64,000 nt of DNA from Tolypothrix tenuis PCC 7101 (GTDB lineage Bacteria > Cyanobacteriota > Cyanobacteriia > Cyanobacteriales > Nostocaceae): contig NZ_AP018248.1 in NCBI RefSeq assembly GCF_002368295.1, forward strand, positions 3,389,460-3,453,459. The letters run 5' to 3'. A model generated the notes under the pieces. The model saw only the letters and a program-made list of their open reading frames with translations. It searched no databases and was not told the DNA's origin. Positions 17,569 to 26,814 of this stretch are shown here, piece after piece (within the stretch, counting starts at the first letter, position 1; the number at the start of each line of letters is the position of its first letter). A program made the position numbers and the translations under genes.

Positions 17569-18522
17569 CTAATGTCTTTTCACACCACTAATTTTCAAGA
17601 CATCACTCATAGTTGCACAGTAATTTGGTAAACCAAAACTGTCGGGATTGATAGCGTTTTCGTAGGTAAAATGGCGATAGTTCATACAGAATCTATCCCA
17701 AGCAGCCATCTGAATGCGGAAGACGGCAATAATTACATTTGCCAATGATAAAGATAGCGGAATGCGAAAATAAATCTTCTTACCTAGATAGGCGCAGAGT
17801 TGTTCTACGGCTTGGTTAACAGTTAATTTCTCTTGACCTAAAACTAACTTGCGGAGTTCATTTCCAGTAGAGGGATTTTCTATTAAATATTTGACTGTGG
17901 TAGCAATGTCTTTGCCGTGGATAAAGTGGAAACTACCATCGGTTTGCAAAAATCGAATTAAATTGACATATTTTGTAACTTCAGGAATCCCGGCTGTTAA
18001 ATGAGAATAGGGTTTATTAGCATCACCACCCAAAACCAAAGTCGGAAAAACTGTAGTAATTTTCGGTGCGATCGCAAGTTTTGGTAGTTCCTGTAAACAG
18101 TGATACTTAGAACTGACGTAATCTGTGCCTATTTCCCCGGCTTCTTTGAGTGGTTGATTGTGACGACTTAAAACGCTAGCGGTAGAAAAGTAAATTACTT
18201 GTTCGCATTTTTCTGGGTCTAGCAGCTTCAGCAATTCTAGAGTTTTATTAACATTAATATTAAATGTTTGGTCTCCACCCCAAGCCGTTGCTGTTAGCAC
18301 CGCCACATCAATTGTTGAGAGTAAGTCAGCGAACTTGCCAATTTCTTGCATATCACCTTGTAATACGGTGATACCTGGACGCGCCTGAGTGTTGACTTGG
18401 AGTTTACTGGGGTTTCTAACTAGGAGATACAGTTCGTAATCTGTTTCTTGAATTAAGGCTTCACTTATGTAGTGACCTATACAGCCACTTGCACCAGTCA
18501 CTAAAATCCGTTTCTGACTCAT
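17569..18522 (-). CDS. NAD(P)-dependent epimerase/dehydratase (extended SDR)
   Basis: The 317-residue protein starts with the Rossmann motif VTGASGCIGHYISE (GxxGxxG, residues 7-20) and has an active-site-like YVSSK (YxxxK) preceded by a FSTAS serine. This layout fits extended short-chain dehydrogenases acting on nucleotide sugars or related carbonyl compounds. The C-terminal part is less conserved and includes a hydrophobic stretch around SLSLANVIIAVFRIQ, which may contact membrane. The substrate is unknown. Its mRNA leader contains seven TTTA units just upstream of the start codon. Confidence 0.82.
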   Translation of the reverse strand: MSQKRILVTGASGCIGHYISEALIQETDYELYLLVRNPSKLQVNTQARPGITVLQGDMQEIGKFADLLSTIDVAVLTATAWGGDQTFNINVNKTLELLKLLDPEKCEQVIYFSTASVLSRHNQPLKEAGEIGTDYVSSKYHCLQELPKLAIAPKITTVFPTLVLGGDANKPYSHLTAGIPEVTKYVNLIRFLQTDGSFHFIHGKDIATTVKYLIENPSTGNELRKLVLGQEKLTVNQAVEQLCAYLGKKIYFRIPLSLSLANVIIAVFRIQMAAWDRFCMNYRHFTYENAINPDSFGLPNYCATMSDVLKISGVKRH

Positions 18523-18536
18523 AGAGAGTTTTAAGT

Positions 18537-18564
18537 TTTATTTATTTATTTATTTATTTATTTA
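18537..18564. repeat. Tetranucleotide microsatellite (TTTA)7
   Basis: Seven perfect tandem TTTA units lie 15-42 bp upstream of the SDR epimerase start codon (TAAA units on the coding strand). The tract is followed by a further interrupted ATTTATTTA. Confidence 0.9.
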
Positions 18565-18630
18565 ATTTATTTAGTTGCGTGGAATGAATTTTTAGTTCCC
18601 AATGTAGCCTCAACATCAGAATATAAATTT

Positions 18631-18698
18631 TCTTCGTGTCTTGGTGTCTTGGTGGTTAAAAATGATTTTTTCACCACAGAGACACTAAAACACGAAGA
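18631..18698. repeat. Long imperfect inverted repeat
   Basis: Arms of about 25 bp (CTTCGTGTCTTGGTGTCTTGG and the matching CACAGAGACACTAAAACACGAAG side) fold back around an AT-rich loop. It lies about 30 bp beyond the hemE stop and may serve as its terminator, though the sequence type is a dispersed repeat found in many cyanobacteria. Confidence 0.65.
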
Positions 18699-18727
18699 AG
18701 AAAAATGTACAACAGATTGACAATTGC

Positions 18728-19780
18728 CTACACTAGTGCATTAAGTTGCTTTGCTGTTTCAAAGAAGAAAGCAACATTTTCTTCTGGAGTTTCTGGTAGT
18801 ACGCCATGACCGAGGTTGAGAATATGGCCCCAGTTACCAGCTTTGCGAACAGTATCGAGGATGCGATCGCGAATAAACTGTTTGGAACCAAATAATACAC
18901 CAGGGTCAAGATTTCCCTGAACTTTCACGTGCTTGCCTAATCTGGCCCTTGCATCTGCCATGTCTACTGCCCAGTCTACAGTCACAACATCTGCACCAGA
19001 TTGTGCCATTCTTTCCAGCACGCCTGCACTACCGCTAACCAACAAAATTAAGGGTGTGTCGGGGTGGGTTTGCTTGACTTGCTCAAAAACCCGTCGCTGA
19101 TATGGCAAAGCAAAGGTGTCATAATCTTGAGGACTCAATTGACCTGCCCAGGAGTCAAACATTTGGACAACTTGAGCACCACAGTCAATTTGGTAGCGTG
19201 CGTAAACTGCGATCGCATCTGCTAATTTCGCTAAAAATTGATGCAGAATTGTCGGGTCAGAAAACGCCATATTCTTGATGATGGAATAGGTTTTAGAACC
19301 TTTTCCTTCTACTGCATAAGCAGCCAATGTCCACGGCGCACCGACAAAGCCTAATACCGTTGATTGATTCCCTACCTCTTGACGCAACGCCTGCAATATG
19401 GTTTTTATAAACGGCAGGGATGCTTCGGGTTCAAAGGGACGCAGGTTATCTACTTGTTCTTGAGTGCGAATGGGCGAGTGAATAATTGGCCCTTTACCTT
19501 CCGCAATGTCCATGTCAATGCCTAAACCAGGCAATGGCGTTACAATGTCGGAGAATAAAATCACCCCGTCTGGTTGAAAGGCTCTCCAAGGCTGTAGGGA
19601 AACCTCAATCGCTACTTCGGGAATTTCTGAGCGATCGCGGAAAGAAGGATACTTCTCCCTTAAATCGCGATAAGCTTTCATGTACCTTCCCGCTTGTCGC
19701 ATCATCCATACTGGAGGACGGTCTACTACTTCACCACGAGCTGCCATGAGGAGTCTAGGAGCTGTTGAGGAAACACCCAT
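18728..19780 (-). CDS. hemE: Uroporphyrinogen decarboxylase
   Basis: HemE decarboxylates the four acetate side chains of uroporphyrinogen III to give coproporphyrinogen III in heme and chlorophyll synthesis. The 350-residue protein contains the family N-terminal signature RPPVWMMRQAGRYMKAYR, the substrate-binding FSDIVTPLPGLGI segment and the C-terminal LNLGHGVLPETPEENV. The length is typical. The start MGVSSTAPRLLMAARGE is the usual cyanobacterial N-terminus. It appears to be transcribed alone. Confidence 0.97.
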   Translation of the reverse strand: MGVSSTAPRLLMAARGEVVDRPPVWMMRQAGRYMKAYRDLREKYPSFRDRSEIPEVAIEVSLQPWRAFQPDGVILFSDIVTPLPGLGIDMDIAEGKGPIIHSPIRTQEQVDNLRPFEPEASLPFIKTILQALRQEVGNQSTVLGFVGAPWTLAAYAVEGKGSKTYSIIKNMAFSDPTILHQFLAKLADAIAVYARYQIDCGAQVVQMFDSWAGQLSPQDYDTFALPYQRRVFEQVKQTHPDTPLILLVSGSAGVLERMAQSGADVVTVDWAVDMADARARLGKHVKVQGNLDPGVLFGSKQFIRDRILDTVRKAGNWGHILNLGHGVLPETPEENVAFFFETAKQLNALV

Positions 19781-19892
19781 TTAACACTTCATCCTAAGTC
19801 ACTTTTTTATGCCACTGTTTAGCTTATCATTCTGAGATCACGCTTTTTCAGGAGGCTGGTCTCACTCTCGTTTCTGCTTAACTTAACTTCAT

Positions 19893-20648
19893 ATGCAAGC
19901 TAATTCCAACACTTCTTCTCCTGTGACATCAACTCAGAATGTTGCCAAACCCGGAAAGTTTTTGATCCCACGTTCTCAAGCCAGAAATTTCTTGATCAAA
20001 TTTACCTTCATGACCTGTGTGGGATGGGTTGTAGGTGGCCTTGCCAGTATAGCTTTAGAAAAGCTGCTAGATAGTGTTTCTCCTGCTTTTTTTTCAGATT
20101 CTCAAATGTGGATGAACTTCGCTAACTACCTCAGCAGCGTTGTCTTTGCCTTAATTTTCGCTGCCGATCAAGCCTTAGTAATACGGCAATATGTATCTGG
20201 TTGGTGGTGGATGCTAGCTACTAGCATCGGTTGGCTGTTATCCAGTAGCGTTGCTACAGCTTGGATTAACTATATATCATCGATTGCTGCATCTTTTAAC
20301 GAAACTTTACCTCCTGAGGCGGTAGTAATTTTGGGGTTCTTGTCTACCATTTCCTATATTATTTCCGGTGTTTGGCTAGGACTTTGCCAATGGTTGGTGT
20401 TACGACGTTACACAATCAACGCTTGGTGGTGGAATTTTTTGCCTGCAGTTGCCTTCTTCTTCATCAGTACTTTAATTTGGTTGCTTTCTTTATTGCAAAA
20501 TTTTATTCCCGAAGCCTACCGGACTTCGATATTGTATTGGAATGGGCAAGGATTTACAGCATTCATTCTGGGCTTTATTCCCGCAATTGGCTTGTGTACT
20601 TTAAAAAGAAAACAAAACCACAAGAATGTTATTCCTAGTTCATCCTAA
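19893..20648 (+). CDS. Multi-spanning membrane protein with internal repeat, function unknown
   Basis: I do not recognise a named family. The 251-residue protein has a soluble, Ser/Thr-rich N-terminus (about 1-28) and about six predicted membrane spans. Two segments share the pattern ALVIRQYVSGWWWML (about 93) and WLVLRRYTINAWWWN (about 166), each preceded by a hydrophobic helix, so the protein seems to consist of two related halves. This Arg-Arg/Trp-Trp-Trp pattern recurs in uncharacterised cyanobacterial membrane proteins. It starts 112 bp from the divergent hemE and 52 bp ahead of the oligopeptidase gene, possibly in one transcript with it. Confidence 0.75.
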   Translation: MQANSNTSSPVTSTQNVAKPGKFLIPRSQARNFLIKFTFMTCVGWVVGGLASIALEKLLDSVSPAFFSDSQMWMNFANYLSSVVFALIFAADQALVIRQYVSGWWWMLATSIGWLLSSSVATAWINYISSIAASFNETLPPEAVVILGFLSTISYIISGVWLGLCQWLVLRRYTINAWWWNFLPAVAFFFISTLIWLLSLLQNFIPEAYRTSILYWNGQGFTAFILGFIPAIGLCTLKRKQNHKNVIPSSS

Positions 20649-20700
20649 GGTTATTAGGCAGCTAAATGCTGCTTATTTGTGATTTATCAGCATAATTTTA

Positions 20701-22776
20701 ATGTCTCATAATAATTTTTTACAAAATCTTACTAAACCACCAGTTGCTGACAAACACCCAGAAGTTTTAGAGTTACATGGCGATCGCCGCATCGATAACT
20801 ACTTTTGGTTACGTGATGTTGATAACCCCCAAGTCATAGCTTATTTAGAAGCAGAAAATGCTTATACAGCAGCGATGATGCAACACACAGAATCGCTGCA
20901 AACCAAGCTCTACAATGAAATGTTGGCACGGATTAAAGAAACTGACTTATCTGTGCCTTATCGTAAAGATAATTACTACTATTATTTACGCACTGAAGAA
21001 GGTAAAGATTATCCAATTTATTGTCGTAAAAAAGATAATTTATCAGCGCCAGAAGAAATACTTTTAGATGAAAACGAACTAGCTAAAGGACACGAATTCT
21101 TTAGTTTAGGTGTATTTGATATTAGCCCTAATCATCAAATTCTAGCTTACTCTGTTGATACTAGTGGATCTGAGCAATATACTTTATTTTTCCTCGACTT
21201 AACCACCAATCAATTATTACCAGAAACTATTCCGGATACCTATTTTTCTTTTGCTTGGGCAAACGATAATCAAACAGTATTTTATACCAAAATTGATGAT
21301 GCCAATCGTCCCTATCAACTATTTCGCCATACTTTAGGTACTGATACTGATGCAGATGTTCTCATCTATGAGGAAGCTGATGAGCTTTATCATTTATATG
21401 TGGATAAAACCCGTAGTCAAGCATATATTTTGATGAGCTTAAGAAGCAGCATCACTACAGAAGTGCATTATTTAGATGCAAATCATCCTCAGGGGAATTG
21501 GCAATTAATTCACCCCCGGACTACAGGGATGGAATATGATGTTGACCATCATAGCGATTACTTTTACATTGTGACTAATGATGCGGCTACTAACTTTAAA
21601 TTAGTAAAAACCTTAGTAGCTTCGCCCAGTAAAGTCAATTGGCAAACGGTAATTCCCCACCAGGAAGATGTTTTGTTAACAGGAATTAGTTTATTTGCAA
21701 ATCATTTAGTCATTTATGAACGTAAAGGTGGGTTAGAAACTGCGCGAGTACAAAACCTATCTACAGGTGAGGAAAGTAATATCACTTTTCCTGAGCCTAC
21801 CTATGAATTTTATGAAGGCAATAACCCAGAGTTTAATACTACAATTTTGCGTTTTCATTACACTTCATTTATTACACCGCAATCTGTGTTCGATTACAAC
21901 ATGGAAACACAGCAGCGGGAGTTAAAAAAAGAAACAGAAGTACTTGGTGGTTACGACAGAACTCAATATCAAAGCGAGTGGCTAATGGCTACCGCCGAAG
22001 ATGGAACAAAAATTCCCATCTCGATTGTTTACAAACAGGGAATTAAAAAAGATAGCCAAAATCCTTTATTACTTACAGGTTACGGCGCTTACGGTTCTTC
22101 TTACCCAGCCACATTTTCCTCAAATCGCCTAACATTGCTAGACAGAGGAGTCGTGTTTGCCATTGCCCATATTCGTGGTGGGGAAGAAATGGGACGAAAA
22201 TGGTATGAAGATGGCAAATTTTTACAGAAAAAAAACACCTTTACAGATTTTATCGCCTGTACGGAATATTTAATTAATCAAAAATGGACAGCGAGCGATC
22301 GCCTAGTCATTACAGGCGGTAGTGCAGGCGGTTTATTAATGGGCGCAGTTATGAATCTGCGTCCCGAACTCTTCAAAGCAGTAGTCGCCCATGTCCCCTT
22401 TGTCGATATTGTCACTACAATCTTAGATACTTCATTACCCCTCTCTGCAATGGAATGGGAAGAATGGGGTAATCCCAACGATCCAGTTTATTACGACTAC
22501 ATGAAATCCTATTCGCCCTACGACAATGTTGAGGCGAAAGATTACCCAGATATGTTAATTACTGCTGGCTTAAATGATTCTCGTGTCAAATATTGGGAAC
22601 CAGCGAAGTGGACAGCCAAACTCAGAGAACTCAAAACCGATAACAATATTCTGCTGTTAAAAACTAATATGGGTGCAGGACATAGCGGCGCATCTGGACG
22701 CTATGAAAGTTTGCGCGAACTGGCTTTTGAGTATGCTTTTATTTTAGATAGGCTGGGACTAGGGACTAGGGACTAG
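20701..22776 (+). CDS. ptrB: Oligopeptidase B-type serine peptidase (S9A)
   Basis: Prolyl-oligopeptidase-family enzymes cut short peptides; oligopeptidase B prefers cleavage after Lys/Arg. The 691-residue protein has an N-terminal beta-propeller region and a C-terminal alpha/beta hydrolase with catalytic Ser541 in GGSAGG, Asp626 in LNDSRV and His661 in GAGHSG. The hydrolase core (GYGAYGSSYPATFSSNRL, AHIRGGEEMG) is well conserved. No signal peptide is seen, so it is probably cytoplasmic. Oddity: the last residues (LGLGTRD) and the stop codon are written by a GGGACTA heptamer array that continues past the gene, so the C-terminus has been altered by repeat DNA. Confidence 0.93.
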   Translation: MSHNNFLQNLTKPPVADKHPEVLELHGDRRIDNYFWLRDVDNPQVIAYLEAENAYTAAMMQHTESLQTKLYNEMLARIKETDLSVPYRKDNYYYYLRTEEGKDYPIYCRKKDNLSAPEEILLDENELAKGHEFFSLGVFDISPNHQILAYSVDTSGSEQYTLFFLDLTTNQLLPETIPDTYFSFAWANDNQTVFYTKIDDANRPYQLFRHTLGTDTDADVLIYEEADELYHLYVDKTRSQAYILMSLRSSITTEVHYLDANHPQGNWQLIHPRTTGMEYDVDHHSDYFYIVTNDAATNFKLVKTLVASPSKVNWQTVIPHQEDVLLTGISLFANHLVIYERKGGLETARVQNLSTGEESNITFPEPTYEFYEGNNPEFNTTILRFHYTSFITPQSVFDYNMETQQRELKKETEVLGGYDRTQYQSEWLMATAEDGTKIPISIVYKQGIKKDSQNPLLLTGYGAYGSSYPATFSSNRLTLLDRGVVFAIAHIRGGEEMGRKWYEDGKFLQKKNTFTDFIACTEYLINQKWTASDRLVITGGSAGGLLMGAVMNLRPELFKAVVAHVPFVDIVTTILDTSLPLSAMEWEEWGNPNDPVYYDYMKSYSPYDNVEAKDYPDMLITAGLNDSRVKYWEPAKWTAKLRELKTDNNILLLKTNMGAGHSGASGRYESLRELAFEYAFILDRLGLGTRD

Positions 22777-22799
22777 GGACTAGGGACTAGGGACTAGGA
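22755..22799. repeat. Tandem heptamer array (GGGACTA)6 overlapping the ptrB stop
   Basis: Six perfect GGGACTA units start inside ptrB and run 23 bp past its stop codon. The reading frame through the 7-bp unit gives LGLGTRD followed by TAG. Confidence 0.92.
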
Positions 22800-22821
22800 A
22801 CTGGGGATGAAAGCAATGTAG

Positions 22822-22882
22822 AAGCGCAGCGGCTACTCTTCTCCTGCGGAGACGCTATGCTAACGAGAACGCCTAACGACGA
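22822..22882. repeat. Dispersed GCGGAGACGCTA-type repeat
   Basis: The palindromic GCGCAGCGGCTAC and CTGCGGAGACGCTATGC motifs match a repeat family scattered through Nostocales genomes. It sits in the 182-bp convergent gap between ptrB and the binding-protein gene. Confidence 0.6.
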
Positions 22883-22958
22883 ACCTGCAGGGTGGGAGAC
22901 ATACAATTTAAAATTGTGTCTTTTTCCCTCTCACAAACACCCAATGCCCAATACCCAA

Positions 22959-24296
22959 CTATCTATCTTTGTTATTATCCCAAATGAGTTCTAAACGCTC
23001 TTGTGCTAATTTCAGAGCGTTTTCTGCTGTAGACTTACCCATTAGCGTAGACTCAATCGCTCTCCCAAGACTATCAGATAAACGACTATAGCCAGCAATA
23101 GTTGGTCGCGCATTAGCTACAGGCATTTGTTCCATAAAGACTTTTAACCAAGGCTTTTGGTTGAGATATTGTTGATACGCTGCACTTTCAGCAGATTTGA
23201 TATTTACAGGTAAAAAACCTGTGCCAATACTCCATTCTGTTTGGAATTCTTCACTTAAAACATAGGCTAAAAATTCCATTGCGGCTTTCTCTCTAGCTGG
23301 TGTAGTTTTCATCACATAAAGATTTCCCCCACCTATAACCGTAGCTTGGCTGGTATTTGCAGGTATGGGAAAGACACCATAATCAACATCAGACTTGGTA
23401 ATGTAAGTCCAGGGGCCTGTAATTTGCATCGCCACACGACCCGCAATAAAAGCATCCTCTTCATAACCCCGTTCTGGTGCAGAAAGAGTTGCTGAACCAT
23501 CTTTTAAGAGGTCTTCCCAAAATTTTAAAGCAGTAACAGCACCGGGATTCATTAAATTTGGTTGGTTATTAGTAACTACTTCACCCCCAGCACTCAATAA
23601 AAAGGGAAACCAACTAAAAACTGTCCATTCTCCTTTTCCCAGAGGTAGTACCATTCCATACTGTTCTGGTCGGTTGTCGCCATTACTGTCTATAGTTAAT
23701 TTTTTGGCAGCTTCTCGTAATTCTTTCCAAGTTTTAGGCATTTCTGTGATTCCCGCAGCTTGAAACAGCTTCGGTCGGTAAAAAATCCCCATATTGCTGG
23801 TGTAAAGCGGCACAGACCACAAGTGTCCGTCTAATTTTAATTCATTCAGAGAGTTGGGTATAACTTCCGATTTCATCGACAATTTGTCTAGCCAATCTTC
23901 TAAAGGTCGAACCGCGCCTAGCTCTACTAATTGACCTGTAATTTGTGGATAAAATGACAAAATATCTGGAGGTGCATTGCCCACAACTGCTGCTAAAACT
24001 TTCGGTAATTGTTGGTCTAAGGCACCTGCAAAGATAGATTCTATCTGGATGTGGGAATGAGTCTGATTAAATTTATCTACCAGTTTTTGAAATACATCCC
24101 GATTCACAGGTGGATTGATTCCTTGCCACAAAGTTAGATGGATGACATCATTGTTTTTCTTGACTACTTGCTGGCAACTAGACAAAAATATCAAGCATAA
24201 ACTCAAGCTAATTACCAGAGTTATAAACTTCCGAGGATAAGCAATTAAATTGCGGAAAAATATTTTGATTGGTGACAAAAAAATAATTATGTTCAT
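22959..24296 (-). CDS. Sugar ABC transporter substrate-binding lipoprotein
   Basis: The 445-residue protein has a basic N-terminus, a hydrophobic signal (about 25-39) and a lipobox LSSC, giving a lipid-anchored Cys. The mature part (LTLWQGINPPVNRDVFQKLV, GNAPPDILSFYP, IAGRVAMQITGPWTYI) matches family 1 solute-binding proteins for oligosaccharides or glycosides. The ATG used precedes an unusually long n-region; a start a few codons in is possible. The gene lies 9 bp downstream of a GT2 gene on the same strand, so they are probably one operon. No permease or ATPase gene is next to it, so it must share a transporter encoded elsewhere. Confidence 0.88.
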   Translation of the reverse strand: MNIIIFLSPIKIFFRNLIAYPRKFITLVISLSLCLIFLSSCQQVVKKNNDVIHLTLWQGINPPVNRDVFQKLVDKFNQTHSHIQIESIFAGALDQQLPKVLAAVVGNAPPDILSFYPQITGQLVELGAVRPLEDWLDKLSMKSEVIPNSLNELKLDGHLWSVPLYTSNMGIFYRPKLFQAAGITEMPKTWKELREAAKKLTIDSNGDNRPEQYGMVLPLGKGEWTVFSWFPFLLSAGGEVVTNNQPNLMNPGAVTALKFWEDLLKDGSATLSAPERGYEEDAFIAGRVAMQITGPWTYITKSDVDYGVFPIPANTSQATVIGGGNLYVMKTTPAREKAAMEFLAYVLSEEFQTEWSIGTGFLPVNIKSAESAAYQQYLNQKPWLKVFMEQMPVANARPTIAGYSRLSDSLGRAIESTLMGKSTAENALKLAQERLELIWDNNKDR

Positions 24297-24305
24297 CTCA
24301 AGTAT

Positions 24306-24968
24306 TTAACCAGCCGCGGAAATTTTCTCTACAAAAGTCTTGGTAATACTAGTTTCGGCTCTTGTATAGATATAGGTTTGTGGTTCGGTGATTTTTTGAG
24401 TTTTAAATATTGTCTCCGCACGCTGCCAAAAATCTGTATCTTCTCCATAGGGAATATTATTAAATCCCTTTAATTCAAAAAATACCTGTCTCTTACCAAA
24501 GAAGGTCGGCCCCAAAACGCATTCTCTTAAATTAATGGTTTTCCCTGGCTGGTAATAATCTGCTACCCAAATCTCTTCTTCAGAATCAAAACCTCCTTCA
24601 ATTAAGTCAATTTCTGGATGGGTTTGCATATAACCTATGCGGGACTCTAGATGGTTGGGTTTGTAGGCATCGTCACTATCAATAAAAGTTATATATCTAC
24701 CAAAAGATGCTTGAATGCCAGCATTTTTAGCATAACCAAGTTTCCTATTTTGATGTTTTAAATAACGAATATTTCTAAACTCTTGCAGATAGGGATTAAC
24801 TATGGCAAACGTATTATCTTGGCTACCATCATCAACTATTACTAGTTCCCAATCTTTAAAAGTTTGGTTAATAACACTATTAATACAGTTGCTTAAATAT
24901 TGCTCGCGATTGTATGTACATAAAAGTACAGATATTTGCGGTGAAATGTCAAAAATTATACTACTCAT
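24306..24968 (-). CDS. Family 2 glycosyltransferase
   Basis: The 220-residue cytoplasmic GT-A enzyme has the N-terminal SVLLCTYNREQYLSNCI, the nucleotide-binding VIVDDGSQDNT and the metal-binding FIDSDDA motif (DxD). At 220 residues it is a compact catalytic domain without membrane segments. It would transfer a sugar from a nucleotide sugar to a glycan or lipid acceptor; donor and acceptor are unknown. It sits between a methyltransferase gene (upstream, 100 bp gap) and the sugar-binding lipoprotein gene (9 bp gap), all on the minus strand, which suggests a small glycan-related operon. Confidence 0.88.
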   Translation of the reverse strand: MSSIIFDISPQISVLLCTYNREQYLSNCINSVINQTFKDWELVIVDDGSQDNTFAIVNPYLQEFRNIRYLKHQNRKLGYAKNAGIQASFGRYITFIDSDDAYKPNHLESRIGYMQTHPEIDLIEGGFDSEEEIWVADYYQPGKTINLRECVLGPTFFGKRQVFFELKGFNNIPYGEDTDFWQRAETIFKTQKITEPQTYIYTRAETSITKTFVEKISAAG

Positions 24969-25068
24969 TAGACGTTATTGTTGTACCTGTTTCACGCATC
25001 AATTATCTATTCTGACAGGAGATGTAATTATTGGGTAATAATTACACTATTTTGCTAAATATCTAGCC

Positions 25069-26175
25069 TTATTTTTCTGCCATGATGCAAGTTGCAACTG
25101 GATAGTCGGGATGAAAAGCATCGAGTTGATCAGAAGTTAATTCTTCTACAGCAATTCCATGATAACTAGCTATTACAGTTATCGGATTACCGTAAACATA
25201 TAACTTTTGCTGAGAATAGTTTCTAAATATCCAGGCAAAAGCATCAGGTAAAGGTCGCCAATAATCAACAGGAGTTGCATGAACTCTAATCGCACTTGGC
25301 ACCATAGCGAAACATTTTCCGTCTGGCTTTAGCCAAGTATGGATATTTTCAACCGCTATCCAAGGCGCATAACAATGCTCTAAGACATTAAAAATAATTA
25401 CTGAATCTAAAGAGTTAGGCTCTATCAGTGAGACATCGTGAACATCCCCTACTATATCAACTCCTGGGCCAGATTCTATATTCATAATTCGATAAGAACT
25501 ACCTGGATTGACTTGATAAAAATCTTTATCTTTAGGGGTTCCTCCTACTTCTAGAATATTGCCAACTATTTCCGGTTTAATTTCTGTAATAAAATTACTG
25601 AGATAATATCTATCGACGGGAGTGCCTCTTGTTAATCCAAATGCTTGACAAATAGGCACAGTTTTAGATAAGTCTCCCCAATTTATTGAACCTGTGGCTG
25701 GAGATAGAAAACCAATACTTTCTAATTTCTCTACTACTTGACGAAAGTCTTCTATGGTGTCGATAGATGCTAAATCATGCTCTAAGTTAACTATAGAAAA
25801 GAATTGTGAGAGGACTTGATAAGTTTCTTGACTTAATAAGCCAAGTTCAAATTTCATTTCATTCTCGATAAAGCTCCGAAATCCTTTACCAAAAATAGTG
25901 ATTTTGCTATCTGCTAAAGATACGATAGATTCTGTAATTATTGGCTGATATTGTGTTAGTTCCTGAATCACTTTCTCAGAAATTTGCTTTGCTTTTACTT
26001 CTTGAAAAATTTTATAGGCTGCCGCTAAAGAATGTTCATGAACAAAGATTTCGAGTGTTGTTAACCAAGACTGTGCAGCTATCAGTTCTGCTTGCCGCTG
26101 ACTCCAAGCAAAAATTCCATATAAATGGCCATCTTCTATTTTCAAAAAGGCGTTGGCTACATATTTTTTCGGCAT
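25069..26175 (-). CDS. SAM-dependent methyltransferase with extra N-terminal domain
   Basis: The 368-residue protein ends in a class I methyltransferase fold: GNILEVGGTPKDKDFY (SAM-binding strand 1), IVGDVHDVSLIEPNSLDSVI and IFNVLEHCYAPW, the type-11 pattern. A separate alpha-helical region of about 190 residues, not recognised, precedes it. Enzymes of this type methylate sugars or small molecules in surface glycan clusters, which fits the GT2 gene downstream. The substrate is unknown. The start MPKKYVANAFLKIEDG is the first ATG after an AT-rich gap. Confidence 0.8.
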   Translation of the reverse strand: MPKKYVANAFLKIEDGHLYGIFAWSQRQAELIAAQSWLTTLEIFVHEHSLAAAYKIFQEVKAKQISEKVIQELTQYQPIITESIVSLADSKITIFGKGFRSFIENEMKFELGLLSQETYQVLSQFFSIVNLEHDLASIDTIEDFRQVVEKLESIGFLSPATGSINWGDLSKTVPICQAFGLTRGTPVDRYYLSNFITEIKPEIVGNILEVGGTPKDKDFYQVNPGSSYRIMNIESGPGVDIVGDVHDVSLIEPNSLDSVIIFNVLEHCYAPWIAVENIHTWLKPDGKCFAMVPSAIRVHATPVDYWRPLPDAFAWIFRNYSQQKLYVYGNPITVIASYHGIAVEELTSDQLDAFHPDYPVATCIMAEK

Positions 26176-26814
26176 ATAATTACTGACTCAAAGACTGCCA
26201 TTTATTAAGGATTGCTTATGTATTATAAAGTATATAGGTATTAATACAAATAAATCTCCAAAGTTATGCAGAGGCGAATTTAGCAAATACGAGTATTTTG
26301 GCAATGCATAAGATAAATACAGCACAAGGTGGATAGATCCTTGGCTACTAAAGTAATCGATAACAGTCAAAAGTTATTTGTATAAAAACAAAGCAAATTT
26401 CTCAAATGTTCTTTGTTCTCTGTTTTCTATCTAGACTAGTTTTATAACTCATTTAAGAGCGCTATAGATTGAAGTTCAATCAGGTTCATTTAGCGTCAAA
26501 AACCTTAAACTGTGAGGTTGGGGAGCCACTGCGTTGGACGGTTTTCCCGGCTTAAAGCAAGTGGCGTTTGAGGAACGAAACCCAACATTTTTGGCGCTTT
26601 TGTGGGTTTCACTTCGTTCAACCCAACCTACATTTATCCTTAACTGAACAGTATTGGATTGAAGTTGACTTGAACCGAATAAAACTTTATTAAGTAATTT
26701 TACAAATACCCAAACTATGGCGAGTTTTCTATTGCAGTTTGTAACTATTGTGTGCAACCCTAAGGACTATTCCTTTAGACTGAATCTCAATTAGAAAGAT
26801 TGGGATCAAGACAA
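26176..26814. other. Intergenic region with dispersed repeats
   Basis: No gene is supported. Two repeat types common in cyanobacteria sit at 26515-26566 (GGGGAGCCACTGCGTTGGACGG to AAGCAAGTGGCG) and 26571-26632 (GGGTTTCACTTCGTTCAACCC). Open frames through them encode the VGWVERSETH-type peptide that these repeats produce and are not genes. The rest is AT-rich. Confidence 0.6.

Noticed and set aside
26476..26757. 93-codon minus-strand frame containing VGWVERSETH
   Set aside because: The peptide is the translation of a dispersed GGGTTTCACTTCGTTC repeat and does not represent a gene.
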